DNA of 64,000 bases from Paenibacillus sp. An7 (GCF_009870785.1 NZ_WTWX01000009.1:62001-126000), one strand, 5' to 3'; shown: positions 35,392 through 44,828, counted from the first letter of the stretch. The notes: a model not told the origin generated them from the sequence alone. Translations and numbers: made by a program.

Positions 35392-35409
35392 GATGGGAGT
35401 CCTCCTATT

Positions 35410-36312
35410 CTATTCGGAACTGACAAACTGAGTTTCTGGCATGCCTTTCAGATCACTTAAAAACTGCTGCATCGCAGAGTTTAAATATCGGGTGGATTTA
35501 TAGATAACACCAACCGGATGCGCGACACCAAGCTCGCTAAGCGGGATCATTACTAGTGAGCCTGAGCGGAGTTCACTTGCAGTTGATTGTTTAGAGATGA
35601 CAGCCGCGCCGAGGTTAAGCTCCACCATCCTTTTGATCTCCTCACTGCTGGATAATTCCATAACGACATTTGGTTCAATCTGATGTTTCTGCAAAATGTC
35701 GTCAACAAACTTTCTTCCTACCGTATCAGGAGAAAGCATAATTAGAGGAGTTGTGCCTAATACATCAATAGTTGCATGTTTCTTTTGGGCTAATGGATGA
35801 TGCGGTGAGACCACAAGCTCAAACGTATCATAATAAAGTACAGACGTATTTAAATTCGGGTTACGTTCAATAAGATAACCGATTCCCACATCGATCATGC
35901 TATTTTCTACTTGCTGATAAATTTGGGAGGAGGGCATGGACTGAATGCTGGTTTTGATTAAAGGGAATTGGTCCTGAAAATAGGACAGAATTCGCGGTAG
36001 AATCTGTATTGCGATCGAAGTCGTTGTTCCAAGCACAATATGTCCTTGCGGATTTTGATCGAGGTCGGAGAGCTTAAGTTTGAGTTCATCCACAATATCA
36101 AGAATTCGTTCCGCATGATTTAGGAATACCATGCCGCGATCGGTTAATGTTACGGGCTGCGTACGATCAACAAGCACCGTACGAAACTCGTCTTCCAGAC
36201 TTTTTATTTGAGCCGACACAGCAGGTTGCGTTAGATTGAGTAGCTCTCCGGCTTTGCGGAAGCTCATCGTTTTAGAAATGGTAATCAGTGTCTCCAGTTG
36301 ACTGATGTTCAT
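35410..36312 (-). CDS. LysR-family transcriptional regulator
   Basis: A 300-residue LTTR with a helix-turn-helix at SFRKAGELLNLTQPAVSAQIKSLE and an effector domain with GIGYLIERNPN and GTTPLIMLSPD. The closest functional group is CysL/YwfK-like regulators, but this is a guess. It is followed by the PHP gene 18 bases on, so the two are likely one transcript. GGAGGCACGTT precedes the ATG. Confidence 0.85.
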   Translation of the reverse strand: MNISQLETLITISKTMSFRKAGELLNLTQPAVSAQIKSLEDEFRTVLVDRTQPVTLTDRGMVFLNHAERILDIVDELKLKLSDLDQNPQGHIVLGTTTSIAIQILPRILSYFQDQFPLIKTSIQSMPSSQIYQQVENSMIDVGIGYLIERNPNLNTSVLYYDTFELVVSPHHPLAQKKHATIDVLGTTPLIMLSPDTVGRKFVDDILQKHQIEPNVVMELSSSEEIKRMVELNLGAAVISKQSTASELRSGSLVMIPLSELGVAHPVGVIYKSTRYLNSAMQQFLSDLKGMPETQFVSSE

Positions 36313-36640
36313 AACGTGCCTCCTGACGTTGAAGAGTACATAAGATATCGTTCTTTTTTAAATTATAGGGGAATGATGGGTGGAGGGCAACGCTGTCATG
36401 TTTTCATTCTTAATAGAAAGCTTTGATATATTTCATACATCTTCTATAAAGTGGCTGTATCCAGGGGAAAGAGAAGCAGCAGAGGATGGTGACATCTGTA
36501 CCACCAGACTGTTATTCCCTTAGTAGTTTCACGTTGTAAGAAGGGGGGCAGAGGCCCTTTGAACTAGAAAAATAAGATTGTGAATCATTGGACTTACCTA
36601 ATTGTTTGCTTTTGATGGCTACGACTTTCTTATTCATGTA

Positions 36641-36668
36641 TAAACAATCCCTTCTGATCTGTCGATAA
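36641..36668 (+). promoter_or_regulatory. Sigma-D-like promoter upstream of cheX
   Basis: TAAA at 36641 and GTCGATAA at 36661 are 16 bases apart, close to the motility sigma factor consensus TAAA-N15-GCCGATAT (one mismatch in the -10 and one extra spacer base). The rest of 36313-36787 is AT-rich and shows no ORF. Confidence 0.4.
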
Positions 36669-36787
36669 TAGTTATTATGGGCCTTTAGATTTATTTCGTA
36701 ATGAATTGAAATGTGGCTTAAAGTATAATAATGTTAATTATAATGGGACTTTTGGGTCGTGACCATTAACTCAGTAAGGGGGCAAAA

Positions 36788-37249
36788 TTGTTGAAAGCCG
36801 AAGTGATTAATCCGTTTTTGGAGTCCGCACGGCTCGTATTTGAACAATTGATTCATAAATCACCTTCCACCGGTCAACTGGGTATCAAAAATGTGGAGTA
36901 CTTAGAGGACCATATATGGATCATGATTGGAATGACAGGGCAACTGAACGGCAACGTTGTTTTCGGAATTGAGGAACAGGTGGCACTACGCATCGTATCC
37001 GCTATGATGGGCGGGTTTATCATTGCTGAGATGGATGAGATGGGGGAAAGTGCAATTTCGGAACTCGGTAATATGATTAGCGGAAATGCAAGTACAATCC
37101 TATATAACCAGGGATACTCTGTTGATATTACTCCGCCACAGGTGATGAAATCCTCTCATCCCGGCATGGACCTCGTCAGTCAGGCACTTTGTATTCCGAT
37201 CTCAATGGACGGCATTGGAGAGCTTGATATTCAAGTTATGATCTCTTAA
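36788..37249 (+). CDS. cheX: Chemotaxis phosphatase CheX
   Basis: A 153-residue CheX/CheC-family protein. The CheY-P phosphatase signature E-x2-N is at E92 and N95 in SAISELGNMISGNAS, and the protein has only one such site, as in CheX. It dephosphorylates CheY-P in the cytoplasm and tunes motor switching. It stands alone, far from a che operon. The start is TTG (36788 or 36791), with AAGGGGG just upstream. A possible sigma-D promoter lies 120 bases before it. Confidence 0.83.
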   Translation: MLKAEVINPFLESARLVFEQLIHKSPSTGQLGIKNVEYLEDHIWIMIGMTGQLNGNVVFGIEEQVALRIVSAMMGGFIIAEMDEMGESAISELGNMISGNASTILYNQGYSVDITPPQVMKSSHPGMDLVSQALCIPISMDGIGELDIQVMIS

Positions 37250-37347
37250 ACCGTTCTCCTAAGCAGCAGCTCGCTATTCTAGTTTTGTCTTTTACATACA
37301 CGTGCATTATCATAGTAAGAATAAGCGAACTGCAGGCTGGAGGATAA

Positions 37348-38130
37348 ATGGCGATGAGGTTACAAGGTAAAGTTGTACTGATTACAGGAGCATCAAGCGG
37401 TATTGGCGCTTTATGTGCACAGAAGCTGAGTGCAGAGGGTGCGATTCCGATCTTGACCGCAAGATCACAGAATAAGCTGACTGATATCAGTCAGTCCATA
37501 GACGGTAATCACGACTGGCTGAAGATGGACGTGACAAACATAGAGGAAGTGCAGTCCAGCGTTGAGAAAATTATAGAAAAGTATGGAAAAATTGATATTG
37601 TACTTAATAATGCGGGTTATGGAAAATTTGAATCGTTCGATACGATGCCTATTTCTTCATTTGAAGATATGATGGACGTAAATTATATGGGGACGGTACG
37701 GGTAACGAAAGTCGTATTGCCTTATATGCTGGAAGCAGGGCAGGGTCAAATCGTAAATGTTGCCTCTATGGCAGGAAAGATTGGAACTGCAAAATCGGTT
37801 TCCTACACAGCGACAAAACATGCGATTCTCGGCTTTAGCAATGCACTGAGACAGGAATATAGAAAGTCGGGCATTCACGTAACAACGATTAACCCCGGCC
37901 CCATTGATACCCCTTTTTTTGAACAGGCAGATCCGGACGGCGGTTACATGAAAAATCTAGGCGGCTTCATCATGAAACCCGAATACGTTGCTGATAAGAT
38001 TGTACAGGCGATCATCCGCCGTAAGGAAGAGGTAAATCTCCCCCGATCAGCGGCTTTTGGCATGCGGATTTATCAGTTGTTTCCAAGATTTGCAGATCGG
38101 TTGACCTATGGACTCATGAACCGAAAATAA
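37348..38130 (+). CDS. SDR-family oxidoreductase (YqjQ-like)
   Basis: A 260-residue short-chain dehydrogenase. It has the cofactor loop TGASSGIG, NNAG, the catalytic Ser/Tyr/Lys set (VASMAG, then SYTATKHA) and NPGPIDTPFF. The arginine in TARS after strand 2 favours NADP(H). The substrate is unknown. GGAGG precedes the start region (ATG 37348 or 37354). Confidence 0.85.
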   Translation: MAMRLQGKVVLITGASSGIGALCAQKLSAEGAIPILTARSQNKLTDISQSIDGNHDWLKMDVTNIEEVQSSVEKIIEKYGKIDIVLNNAGYGKFESFDTMPISSFEDMMDVNYMGTVRVTKVVLPYMLEAGQGQIVNVASMAGKIGTAKSVSYTATKHAILGFSNALRQEYRKSGIHVTTINPGPIDTPFFEQADPDGGYMKNLGGFIMKPEYVADKIVQAIIRRKEEVNLPRSAAFGMRIYQLFPRFADRLTYGLMNRK

Positions 38131-38134
38131 AGGG

Positions 38135-38175
38135 AAAGCTCCTGGCTAATTATAAGCTTAGGGGCTTTATTTTTC
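38135..38175 (+). terminator. Terminator after the SDR gene
   Basis: AAAGC-T-CCT and AGG-G-GCTTT arms around a loop, followed by ATTTTTCG. Confidence 0.7.
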
Positions 38176-38275
38176 GTTTTTTTATGGCGAAAAAAAAGAT
38201 CGCATTTGGTACAGCGCCTGTTTTCGCATATAATGAAATATAATCGATTTTCAAACAAAGGATGGACTAATAAAA

Positions 38276-39622
38276 ATGACAACAAGTTTTGATTCACTCG
38301 GGCTACACCCGGATTTAATACAATTGCTTTCGGATAAAGGGATTACAGCGCCTTCTCCCGTACAGGAACAGACGATTCCTGTGATTCGTGAAGGAAAAGA
38401 TGTACTTGCTCGTTCCCAGACCGGAACAGGAAAAACATTAGCTTATTTGCTGCCGCTTTTTGAAACAGTAGATACAAATGTGAAAGGCACACAAAAAGTG
38501 ATTCTTGCTCCGACACAAGAGCTTGCTATGCAAATTGTACGAGAAGCAGAAATGTACGGCGCATATAAAGGAATTAAGACACTTGGTCTTATTGGTGGTG
38601 CTGCCATCAAACGTCAGATCGAGAAGCTGAAAGAGCATCCTGAGATTGTCGTAGGGACACCGGGCCGAGTACGCGAATTAATTGAAGTACGTAAACTCAA
38701 AATGCATCAGGTCAAAACGATTGTTATCGATGAAGCCGATCAAGTATTTCAGCTGGGGGGTGCAGGTGATGTGAATCATATTCTGCGCAGTGCACTCAGA
38801 GATCGCCAGCTCGTCTTCTTATCCGCTACGGTGGATGAAGGAACACGGAGACTGGCTGAACGTGAAATGAAAGATTTTGTCACGATTGGTATTGATCCGG
38901 AGCAAATGACGGCAACAGGACTCACACATTTGTATTTTGTAGCAGGTGAGCGCGAGAAAATTGATATGCTTCGCCGTGTGGTGCGTCATTTTGATCCGAC
39001 CAAAGCGATTGTGTTCGCTAATAATGCAGAGACGATTTCGGAAGTAGAAGCGAAGATGAACTACATGGGTATCTCTGCTGCTGCTCTTTACGGTGATGCG
39101 GATAAAATGACTCGGACTCGGGTTTTGAGTGCTTTCCGTGATGGACAGATCAAGCTTCTCATTGCCAGTGATGTAGCTGCACGAGGTCTTGATATTCAAG
39201 ATTTACCGCTCGTTATTAACTTTGATCCTGCTTTTGACTCCGATCATTATGTTCACCGTGCAGGCAGAACAGGACGGATGGGCAAGACGGGAACCGTTGT
39301 ATCCATCGTTGGGGAGAAAGAGACCTTTATCATGCGTAAATTCGCTAGAGAACTTGGTATTGAGCTGAATGAACGGGCTATGCAAGGTGGAGAAATGAAA
39401 GACGGATCGGCGGTTTCCTCCAATAGACCTCAGCGAACATTCACTAAAAAAGGAGCTGCTTCTTCTGCTTCCTCTTCACATGGAAAACCAGCGGTTCGCA
39501 CAAGCAGTGCGAAAGACCGTGAGCAATCCTCCGCTGTTCCTGGACGCAAGAACGAGAGAGAACGCGATCGGAAGAACAAAGGGGCTCCAAAATGGCTTAA
39601 AGACAAGAAAAAAGAGCAATAA
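38276..39622 (+). CDS. DEAD-box RNA helicase (YfmL/CshB-like)
   Basis: A 448-residue ATP-dependent RNA helicase. All core motifs are visible: SPVQEQTIP (Q motif), SQTGTGKT (I), PTQELAMQ (Ia), GTPGR (Ib), DEAD (II), SAT (III), ASDVAARGLDI (V) and HRAGRTGR (VI). A basic, Ser/Arg/Lys-rich tail of about 80 residues follows the helicase core and likely binds RNA. Such proteins act in ribosome assembly and cold response. Closest by layout to YfmL, but with a longer tail. Confidence 0.92.
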   Translation: MTTSFDSLGLHPDLIQLLSDKGITAPSPVQEQTIPVIREGKDVLARSQTGTGKTLAYLLPLFETVDTNVKGTQKVILAPTQELAMQIVREAEMYGAYKGIKTLGLIGGAAIKRQIEKLKEHPEIVVGTPGRVRELIEVRKLKMHQVKTIVIDEADQVFQLGGAGDVNHILRSALRDRQLVFLSATVDEGTRRLAEREMKDFVTIGIDPEQMTATGLTHLYFVAGEREKIDMLRRVVRHFDPTKAIVFANNAETISEVEAKMNYMGISAAALYGDADKMTRTRVLSAFRDGQIKLLIASDVAARGLDIQDLPLVINFDPAFDSDHYVHRAGRTGRMGKTGTVVSIVGEKETFIMRKFARELGIELNERAMQGGEMKDGSAVSSNRPQRTFTKKGAASSASSSHGKPAVRTSSAKDREQSSAVPGRKNERERDRKNKGAPKWLKDKKKEQ

Positions 39623-39651
39623 GCCTAGTATAGAAGAAAGCGGGGGATATC

Positions 39652-40398
39652 ATGGAACAATCACCGATTCTGCAAATTAATGATCTTAGCGGAGGGTATA
39701 GTGCCAAAAAACCCGTGCTGCATCATATTGATTTTCAGGTGGCTCCTGGTGAGATGGTAGGCCTGATTGGACTGAACGGGGCGGGAAAAAGTACGACCAT
39801 GAAGCATATACTCGGCCTGATGGTTCCGCAGCAAGGGGAGGTTCTGATTCAAGGGAAACGAAGGGAAGAAGATCCAGAATCTTATCAGAGCGGGATGGCC
39901 TTTGTTCCTGAATCACCAGAACTGTTTATGGAGATGACCGTTATGGAGCATCTGGAATTTACAGCCCGTGCTTATAATGTGACCAAAGCAGAGTTTAGGG
40001 AACGGGCGGATCATTTGCTGGACATGTTCCGAATGAGAGATAAGAAAGATACCTTGTCTTCTCATTTGTCCAAAGGGATGCGGCAAAAAGTGATGATTAT
40101 GAGCGCTTTTGTTGCAAGACCGCCGCTTTACATTATTGATGAGCCTTTCCTTGGTCTTGACCCGCTTGGTATTCGGTCTTTACTGGATTTTATGATGGAA
40201 ATACGCGCATCGGGTGCTTCTATTTTACTGAGTTCACATATTCTATCGACTATTGAAAATTACTGTGACAGGTTCATCATTCTTCACAGCGGCAAAATTA
40301 TTGCTCAAGGAACACTCACAGAACTGCGTGAACAGTTCGGGATGAAGCAAGCTCCGCTTGAAGATCTATTCTATCAACTTGTACAAGGCAGGGATTGA
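39652..40398 (+). CDS. ecsA: ABC transporter ATP-binding protein EcsA
   Basis: A 248-residue ATPase with Walker A GLNGAGKST, the signature in LSSHLSKGMRQKVMIM, Walker B LYIIDEPFLGLD and the H-loop in LLSSHIL. Overall it resembles EcsA of Bacillus, which affects secretion, competence and membrane-protein proteolysis. The permease EcsB follows immediately. The signature reads LSKGM rather than LSGGQ, as in EcsA. Confidence 0.9.
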   Translation: MEQSPILQINDLSGGYSAKKPVLHHIDFQVAPGEMVGLIGLNGAGKSTTMKHILGLMVPQQGEVLIQGKRREEDPESYQSGMAFVPESPELFMEMTVMEHLEFTARAYNVTKAEFRERADHLLDMFRMRDKKDTLSSHLSKGMRQKVMIMSAFVARPPLYIIDEPFLGLDPLGIRSLLDFMMEIRASGASILLSSHILSTIENYCDRFIILHSGKIIAQGTLTELREQFGMKQAPLEDLFYQLVQGRD

Positions 40399-40400
40399 AG

Positions 40401-41618
40401 ATGGATCTGAAGCAGCTATGGAAAACAAGGCGTTCTGCATTCTGGAATCAGATTACTCCTTATTTAGGGTATGTCATGCAGAGCGGGGTAGCAGTGATGA
40501 TGGGGTTTGCCCTGATTGCTTTTTCCGCATGGTATACCGCTCTTGTGCAGGATATTCCTGAAGGATTTCCGATCAACCTGGTGATGCTTGTTGTGCTTGC
40601 TCCTCCCGTGATTTTCAGCAGCTTTAGAACATACCTGCAGCAGGCAGATATCGTCTTCCTAAGACCTCAGGAATATCGGATGAATCTGTATTTACAGAAC
40701 AGTTTTGTAAGAGGGATCGTCTATAAGTCGGTAGGTCTTGTTCTATTATTCATTCTTCTATGGCCGCTTTATATTCGGAGTGATGGAGAACCGAAGCCCT
40801 TTTATCTATTCTTAATTGTGCTTCTATTGCTTAAGTACTTCGCAAGCTACGGAGGCTGGATAGAGCAACAGATGATATCACGGTCCGCTCGATTAGGATA
40901 CCGAGTAATAAGATATGGGTTTATTGTAGTAAGTTTATATGCATTTCTATGGCATTCGCTTGCGCTAAGTCTGATCTTTATTGCCTTGCTTGCCGGATTA
41001 TATCTGGTTTCTCTTCGGTTTCCAGTGAAGCTGCCTGTACACTGGGAATATCTGATCGAGACAGAGCAGAACCAAAGTTCACGAGCAATGAAGACGTTAG
41101 GTTGGTTTGTGGAAGTCCCTGCTTCTCGTCAGCGGGTTCATGCCCGGAAGTGGCTCGCGCCGCTCGCTGATCGGCTGCGGTGGAGACAAGAGACCGCATT
41201 TCAGTATCTTATCATCAAAACGTTTCTTCGCAGCGACTTGCTCGGAATCACCATAAGACTTACCGTGATTGGCGGATTATTCGTATACTGGACAGCAGGC
41301 AGTTTATGGGGTAGCGGAGTATATTTGTTCTTCTTATTCTTGCTAGGAATTCAGTTGTCTGGTCTCCGGCGTAATCATCATGATTCGTTCTGGATTCATA
41401 TCTATCCTGTGACACCCCAAAGCCGAAGAGAACAGGTACTTGGTTTTGTCTATGTATTACAGTTGGCGGGTGTAGTCTTATTATTCATCCCGCTGCTTCT
41501 TGGAGGGTGGGGCAGATGGGTAGAGACCTTAATTACATTTGGAATAGGTATACTCATCGCCCGCTGGTTCCGAACTTCAGAACGTAAGAAGTGGTCAAAC
41601 GAGGAAGATGCGGAATAA
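40401..41618 (+). CDS. ecsB: ABC transporter permease EcsB
   Basis: A 405-residue integral membrane protein with about ten hydrophobic helices in paired groups and a basic central cytosolic loop (RQRVHARKWLAPLADRLRW), as in EcsB. ATG 40401 lies two bases after the ecsA stop; TTG 40395, which overlaps that stop, is an alternative. Together with EcsA it forms an exporter of unknown substrate. ecsC is absent here. Confidence 0.88.
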   Translation: MDLKQLWKTRRSAFWNQITPYLGYVMQSGVAVMMGFALIAFSAWYTALVQDIPEGFPINLVMLVVLAPPVIFSSFRTYLQQADIVFLRPQEYRMNLYLQNSFVRGIVYKSVGLVLLFILLWPLYIRSDGEPKPFYLFLIVLLLLKYFASYGGWIEQQMISRSARLGYRVIRYGFIVVSLYAFLWHSLALSLIFIALLAGLYLVSLRFPVKLPVHWEYLIETEQNQSSRAMKTLGWFVEVPASRQRVHARKWLAPLADRLRWRQETAFQYLIIKTFLRSDLLGITIRLTVIGGLFVYWTAGSLWGSGVYLFFLFLLGIQLSGLRRNHHDSFWIHIYPVTPQSRREQVLGFVYVLQLAGVVLLFIPLLLGGWGRWVETLITFGIGILIARWFRTSERKKWSNEEDAE

Positions 41619-41690
41619 ATGGAAGGCGCAGGGAGAACGAACTAGATGTAATAATGAAGTCCTTGCCATTGATCCGATGGGAAGAAAAAC

Positions 41691-41719
41691 AAGGCCGGGA
41701 TGATCCCGGCCTTTTGTCT
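41691..41719. terminator. Bidirectional terminator between ecsB and the YjcZ-like gene
   Basis: AAGGCCGGG and CCCGGCCTT arms with a 5-base loop, then TTTTGTCTTG. A/T runs on both sides. Confidence 0.85.
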
Positions 41720-41747
41720 TGTAATGTTTACAAGAACAGGTTTTTAA

Positions 41748-41888
41748 TTAGTAGCTCATGAACGATTTAGCAATAATCACGAGCAAGATGAAGAGTACGA
41801 GGATTGCACCAATGCTTTTGCCATCACCGTAACCTCCGCCGAAACCTCCACCGTATCCATATCCGCTTCTTTCTTCTGATCCAGACAT
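41748..41888 (-). CDS. YjcZ-family small sporulation protein
   Basis: A 46-residue protein with a Gly/Tyr-rich start (YGYGGGFGGGYG) and one hydrophobic helix (IGAILVLFILLVIIAKSF). This is the YjcZ/YosA (sporulation) pattern, whose members are made in sporulation and sit in membranes. AAAGGGG eight bases before ATG 41888 excludes the longer frame. Flanked by two strong terminators. Confidence 0.82.
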   Translation of the reverse strand: MSGSEERSGYGYGGGFGGGYGDGKSIGAILVLFILLVIIAKSFMSY

Positions 41889-41995
41889 TGTACATTCCCC
41901 TTTCAAATCGGTTTGTCGTGCGCCTCTTAACGAAGCGTACAACGTATTGTATGACAGGTGTACCTTGAGGGTTTGGGCTTACGCCTTCATGTATC

Positions 41996-42044
41996 AAAAA
42001 AAAGGAAACTCCGTACCGTTAGGCGGCAGAGTTTCCTTTTTTTT
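41996..42044. terminator. Bidirectional terminator
   Basis: GGAAACTC and GAGTTTCC arms with A and T runs of about eight on the outer sides. It can end the aminotransferase transcript on the minus strand. Confidence 0.88.
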
Positions 42045-42093
42045 GATTGTTTAGAGCATCGCCTGAAATTTCTATAACAGGAAGAACGGAGTT

Positions 42094-43392
42094 CTACTCC
42101 TGAGTTAGATCTTGAACTGCCTCATAAATGAGATCAAACAGGTCTTCTAGCTGCTCTTCTTCAAGAGAAGAAAATGCAATTCTAAGATCGTGTTCGCCAA
42201 TGGCAATCGTGCCGATTCCGTACTCATTCAGCAGATGAGTTCGCAGTTCTTCAGCAGATACTTTTGTAAGCTTGAGACACATAAAATAACCGGAGTTAAA
42301 CGGATAGTAATCCCAAGCACCGCTGTATTTTCCACTATCGAGCAGTGCTTTTACTTTATTTGCTCTTGCTTTCATGATGAGAAACTTCTCTTGTTTTTGT
42401 TCCGAGAATTCTGGAGAATTCAGTGCATCAAGTACAAAAGTCTGGGATGGGTGGGGACCGCTTGAAATCGTTGCCCGAATAATACCCAGCGTTTTTTGCT
42501 CCAGTGCAGATAATACATCAGCACTTTCATGACCATAGGTGATGAAGCCGACACGGAAGCCCCATACGAATTCTTCCTTCGTAGCGCCGTCCACTTTGAC
42601 AGGCAGAATACGCGGGTGAATGTTAGTCAGACTTCCAAACAGGGATTCATGCAGTGAGTCTTCAAAGAAGAGACCGAAATAAGCATCATCGGTTACCACA
42701 ACCACGTTAATACCTGCGTCTGCGGCTTCCTTCACGGCAGCTACAATTTCTTTGCCTTCCTCAGGCCCTGGAGTATACCCTGTCGGGTTATTCGGGAAAT
42801 TAAGGACAACAATCGCTTTTCCTTGATCTTTTTGAGCGAGCAGAGCTTCTTTGAGTCCTGCGCTGTTAAACTGATTGTTCTCATTAAACAGCGGATAGTT
42901 AATGAGTCTAGCCTGTCTGCGAACCCCAAAAGTGAGTTCGTAGTTCTCCCAGTTTTTATCTGGATATATAACAGCATCTCCCTCATCTACGAATAGGTCA
43001 GCAACAATGCTGAGACCATGCGTGAGCGCATTCGTAGCGACGGGATTACCAAATGATTTTCCTTGTAAAGAGGGGGTCTCTTCGAGCATTTTCTTACGCC
43101 ATGCTTCCCGGAGAGCCGGTTTGCCTGCAGGAGGTGCATAAGGATACAAATCCTGTGGTTTATAGGCAGATAATTTTTCTTGAATGACTTGAAGGTGCAT
43201 TGGTTTACCGTGTTCCGTGGCGATTCCGATTGTAGCATTATATTTCTTGGCACGGCTAGAAGCTTCTGCTGATTGACTCAAAATACCTTCCTTTGGATAA
43301 TAAAGTTCTTTGCCAAGCTTCGAGAGCATGTCGTATATATGATTACTGCTCGCTTGAATGCTTTCGTTCAGCTGTAAAGCTAGTGGATTCAT
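42094..43392 (-). CDS. Class I/II PLP-dependent aminotransferase
   Basis: A 432-residue fold-type I aminotransferase. It has PYAPPAGKPALREAW, NALTHGLSIVADLF (PLP phosphate loop), NFPNNPTGYTPG, and VVTDDAYFGLF for ring stacking. The PLP lysine is in VDGATKEEFVWGFRVGF, and a late LRIAFSS holds the carboxylate arginine. The subgroup often acts on aromatic or branched-chain amino acids, but the substrate is not clear. ATG 43392 is preferred because AAGG directly abuts the upstream ATG 43401. Confidence 0.85.
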   Translation of the reverse strand: MNPLALQLNESIQASSNHIYDMLSKLGKELYYPKEGILSQSAEASSRAKKYNATIGIATEHGKPMHLQVIQEKLSAYKPQDLYPYAPPAGKPALREAWRKKMLEETPSLQGKSFGNPVATNALTHGLSIVADLFVDEGDAVIYPDKNWENYELTFGVRRQARLINYPLFNENNQFNSAGLKEALLAQKDQGKAIVVLNFPNNPTGYTPGPEEGKEIVAAVKEAADAGINVVVVTDDAYFGLFFEDSLHESLFGSLTNIHPRILPVKVDGATKEEFVWGFRVGFITYGHESADVLSALEQKTLGIIRATISSGPHPSQTFVLDALNSPEFSEQKQEKFLIMKARANKVKALLDSGKYSGAWDYYPFNSGYFMCLKLTKVSAEELRTHLLNEYGIGTIAIGEHDLRIAFSSLEEEQLEDLFDLIYEAVQDLTQE

Positions 43393-43652
43393 TTTATTCA
43401 TCCTTCCAAGTCTTTGAATTGCATCCGTTCTGACCTTCTAAGGTGATAATATAAGACGCAGCCCGGATAGTCACCATTTACTGCCTCATATTATAGCATC
43501 AACACCTAGTGCCGTCACGGAAAAAAGGCTATAGGCGAGCTCTCACTGCATGAACGCGTTACTTTTATGTTAGATCTGTAGGGAAGGGGCAAAATTTGCG
43601 CATGAGTTCAGTTGTTTCTACGTCCTTATTCGTTCCTCGGCTGAGAACCTTC

Positions 43653-43683
43653 ACAGATCCCCTGCCGGCATCTGTTTTTTTTC
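43653..43683 (+). terminator. Terminator-like hairpin upstream of the AraC gene, with no gene before it
   Basis: ACAGAT and ATCTGT arms with an 11-base GC-rich loop, then eight T. It lies before a TATAAT at 43697. The 43402-43652 stretch holds no ORF I can support, so either a short RNA ends here or the hairpin attenuates a longer araC leader. Confidence 0.5.
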
Positions 43684-43746
43684 AAGACGTTTCAAGTTAT
43701 AATAGAAAAAGTACATAGGAACCACATGATAAGGAGGAAGGACGAC

Positions 43747-44532
43747 ATGTTACAGGCGTCACCGTCGTCTTTTGTGATTTTGCCCGCCGTCGCCAAGATT
43801 GTCTGTGAGCCAGGCTGGAAATGGCAGAAGCGCGAAAAACCGATGCAAAACTATGATTTGTTTTATGTGTGGAGCGGAGAAGGTACCGTTATCCTGAACG
43901 ATGAACCTTTTTCTGCCCAAAAAGGAAGCTGTTTTCTATTTCGACCTGGTGACCATACGAGTGCGACTCATAATCCACAAAAACCGTTTGTCCTGACATA
44001 TATTCATTTTGATGTGGAAGGTTTAGTAGAGGAAGTTCCTGGTCCTTATCGCAAGCTCAGGGAAACGGTTCACTTTGAACATATGCTCGCTAGATATGTG
44101 CGTTTGTTCTTGTCTAATTCGTATGGCAGAGAGGAAGAAATCAAACTGATTCTGAAACAGCTGATGATACATCTGCTTCGGGTTGATCAAGAGGAACCTG
44201 AGGAAAGGAAAGTAAGCAATCAGCTTGCACAGGCGATCCAGGAGATTGCAAATTACGTGAGACAGCATCCAGGAATTAACCATCGTGTGGAGGATTTGGC
44301 TGCGCGTGCAGGGTTATCTCCGCGTTATTTTTCAATTAAATTTAAAGAACTGGTCGGTTATTCGGTACAGTCTTATATTATAAAGATGAGAATTGAACGT
44401 GCCGAGCATCTGTTGGTTCATGCAGGTATGAATGTTACTGAAGTTGCCGATGCACTGGGATATCGCGATATTTTCTTTTTTAGCAGGCAATTTAAACAGT
44501 ACACAGGAAAGAGTCCATCCGAAATTCGGTGA
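43747..44532 (+). CDS. AraC-family transcriptional regulator
   Basis: A 261-residue protein with an N-terminal cupin sugar-sensing domain (QNYDLFYVWSGEG, FLFRPGDH) and a C-terminal double helix-turn-helix ending in VTEVADALGYRDIFFFSRQFKQYTGKSPSEIR. AAGGAGGAAGGACGAC precedes ATG 43747. There is no sugar gene nearby, so its target is unknown. Confidence 0.88.
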   Translation: MLQASPSSFVILPAVAKIVCEPGWKWQKREKPMQNYDLFYVWSGEGTVILNDEPFSAQKGSCFLFRPGDHTSATHNPQKPFVLTYIHFDVEGLVEEVPGPYRKLRETVHFEHMLARYVRLFLSNSYGREEEIKLILKQLMIHLLRVDQEEPEERKVSNQLAQAIQEIANYVRQHPGINHRVEDLAARAGLSPRYFSIKFKELVGYSVQSYIIKMRIERAEHLLVHAGMNVTEVADALGYRDIFFFSRQFKQYTGKSPSEIR

Positions 44533-44619
44533 AATAAGACTGTTTCAAACTCTTTTGTGCAGGGTATTTACTTGGAATAGTAGATTGAAGATGCTTTGTA
44601 CAGTGAGGAGGGTGGAATT

Positions 44620-44724
44620 GTGAACGGCATACGGAGAATTCGTAATCGTTGCTGCTCGGGTAAAGGGTGGAATTTATTCCGCACGCGTATGCGCCGTAAA
44701 CCGGCAGAAGATATATGGTTTTAA
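44620..44724 (+). CDS. Tiny basic protein (candidate)
   Basis: A 34-codon ORF starting at GTG 44620 with GAGGAGGGTGG right before it, a near-perfect ribosome site. The product is very basic (about a third Arg/Lys), with RIRNRCCSGKGWNLF and RMRRKPAED segments and two adjacent cysteines. A strong terminator follows 50 bases later. I recognise no family. It may be a real small protein or a chance ORF; co-transcription with the AraC gene, 87 bases upstream, is plausible. Confidence 0.45.
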   Translation: MNGIRRIRNRCCSGKGWNLFRTRMRRKPAEDIWF

Positions 44725-44771
44725 TGTTAATGATAATTAATTTCAGTCTATATGATGATTGGTCATAGATA

Positions 44772-44819
44772 AAAAGCAGCGAGCTTGTCAGGATATCCTG
44801 AAAGCGGCTGCTTTTTTTA
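44772..44819. terminator. Bidirectional terminator before psd
   Basis: AAAAAGCAGC and GCTGCTTTTTTT outer arms and an inner TCAGGATATCCTGA palindrome. It serves the tiny ORF on plus and psd on minus. Confidence 0.85.
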
Positions 44820-44828
44820 GGTATGTGG

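Noticed and set aside
43602..43718. A 38-codon ORF before the AraC gene
   Set aside because: Its ribosome site is 13 bases away, and the ORF runs through the terminator stem and T tract, so it is probably chance.
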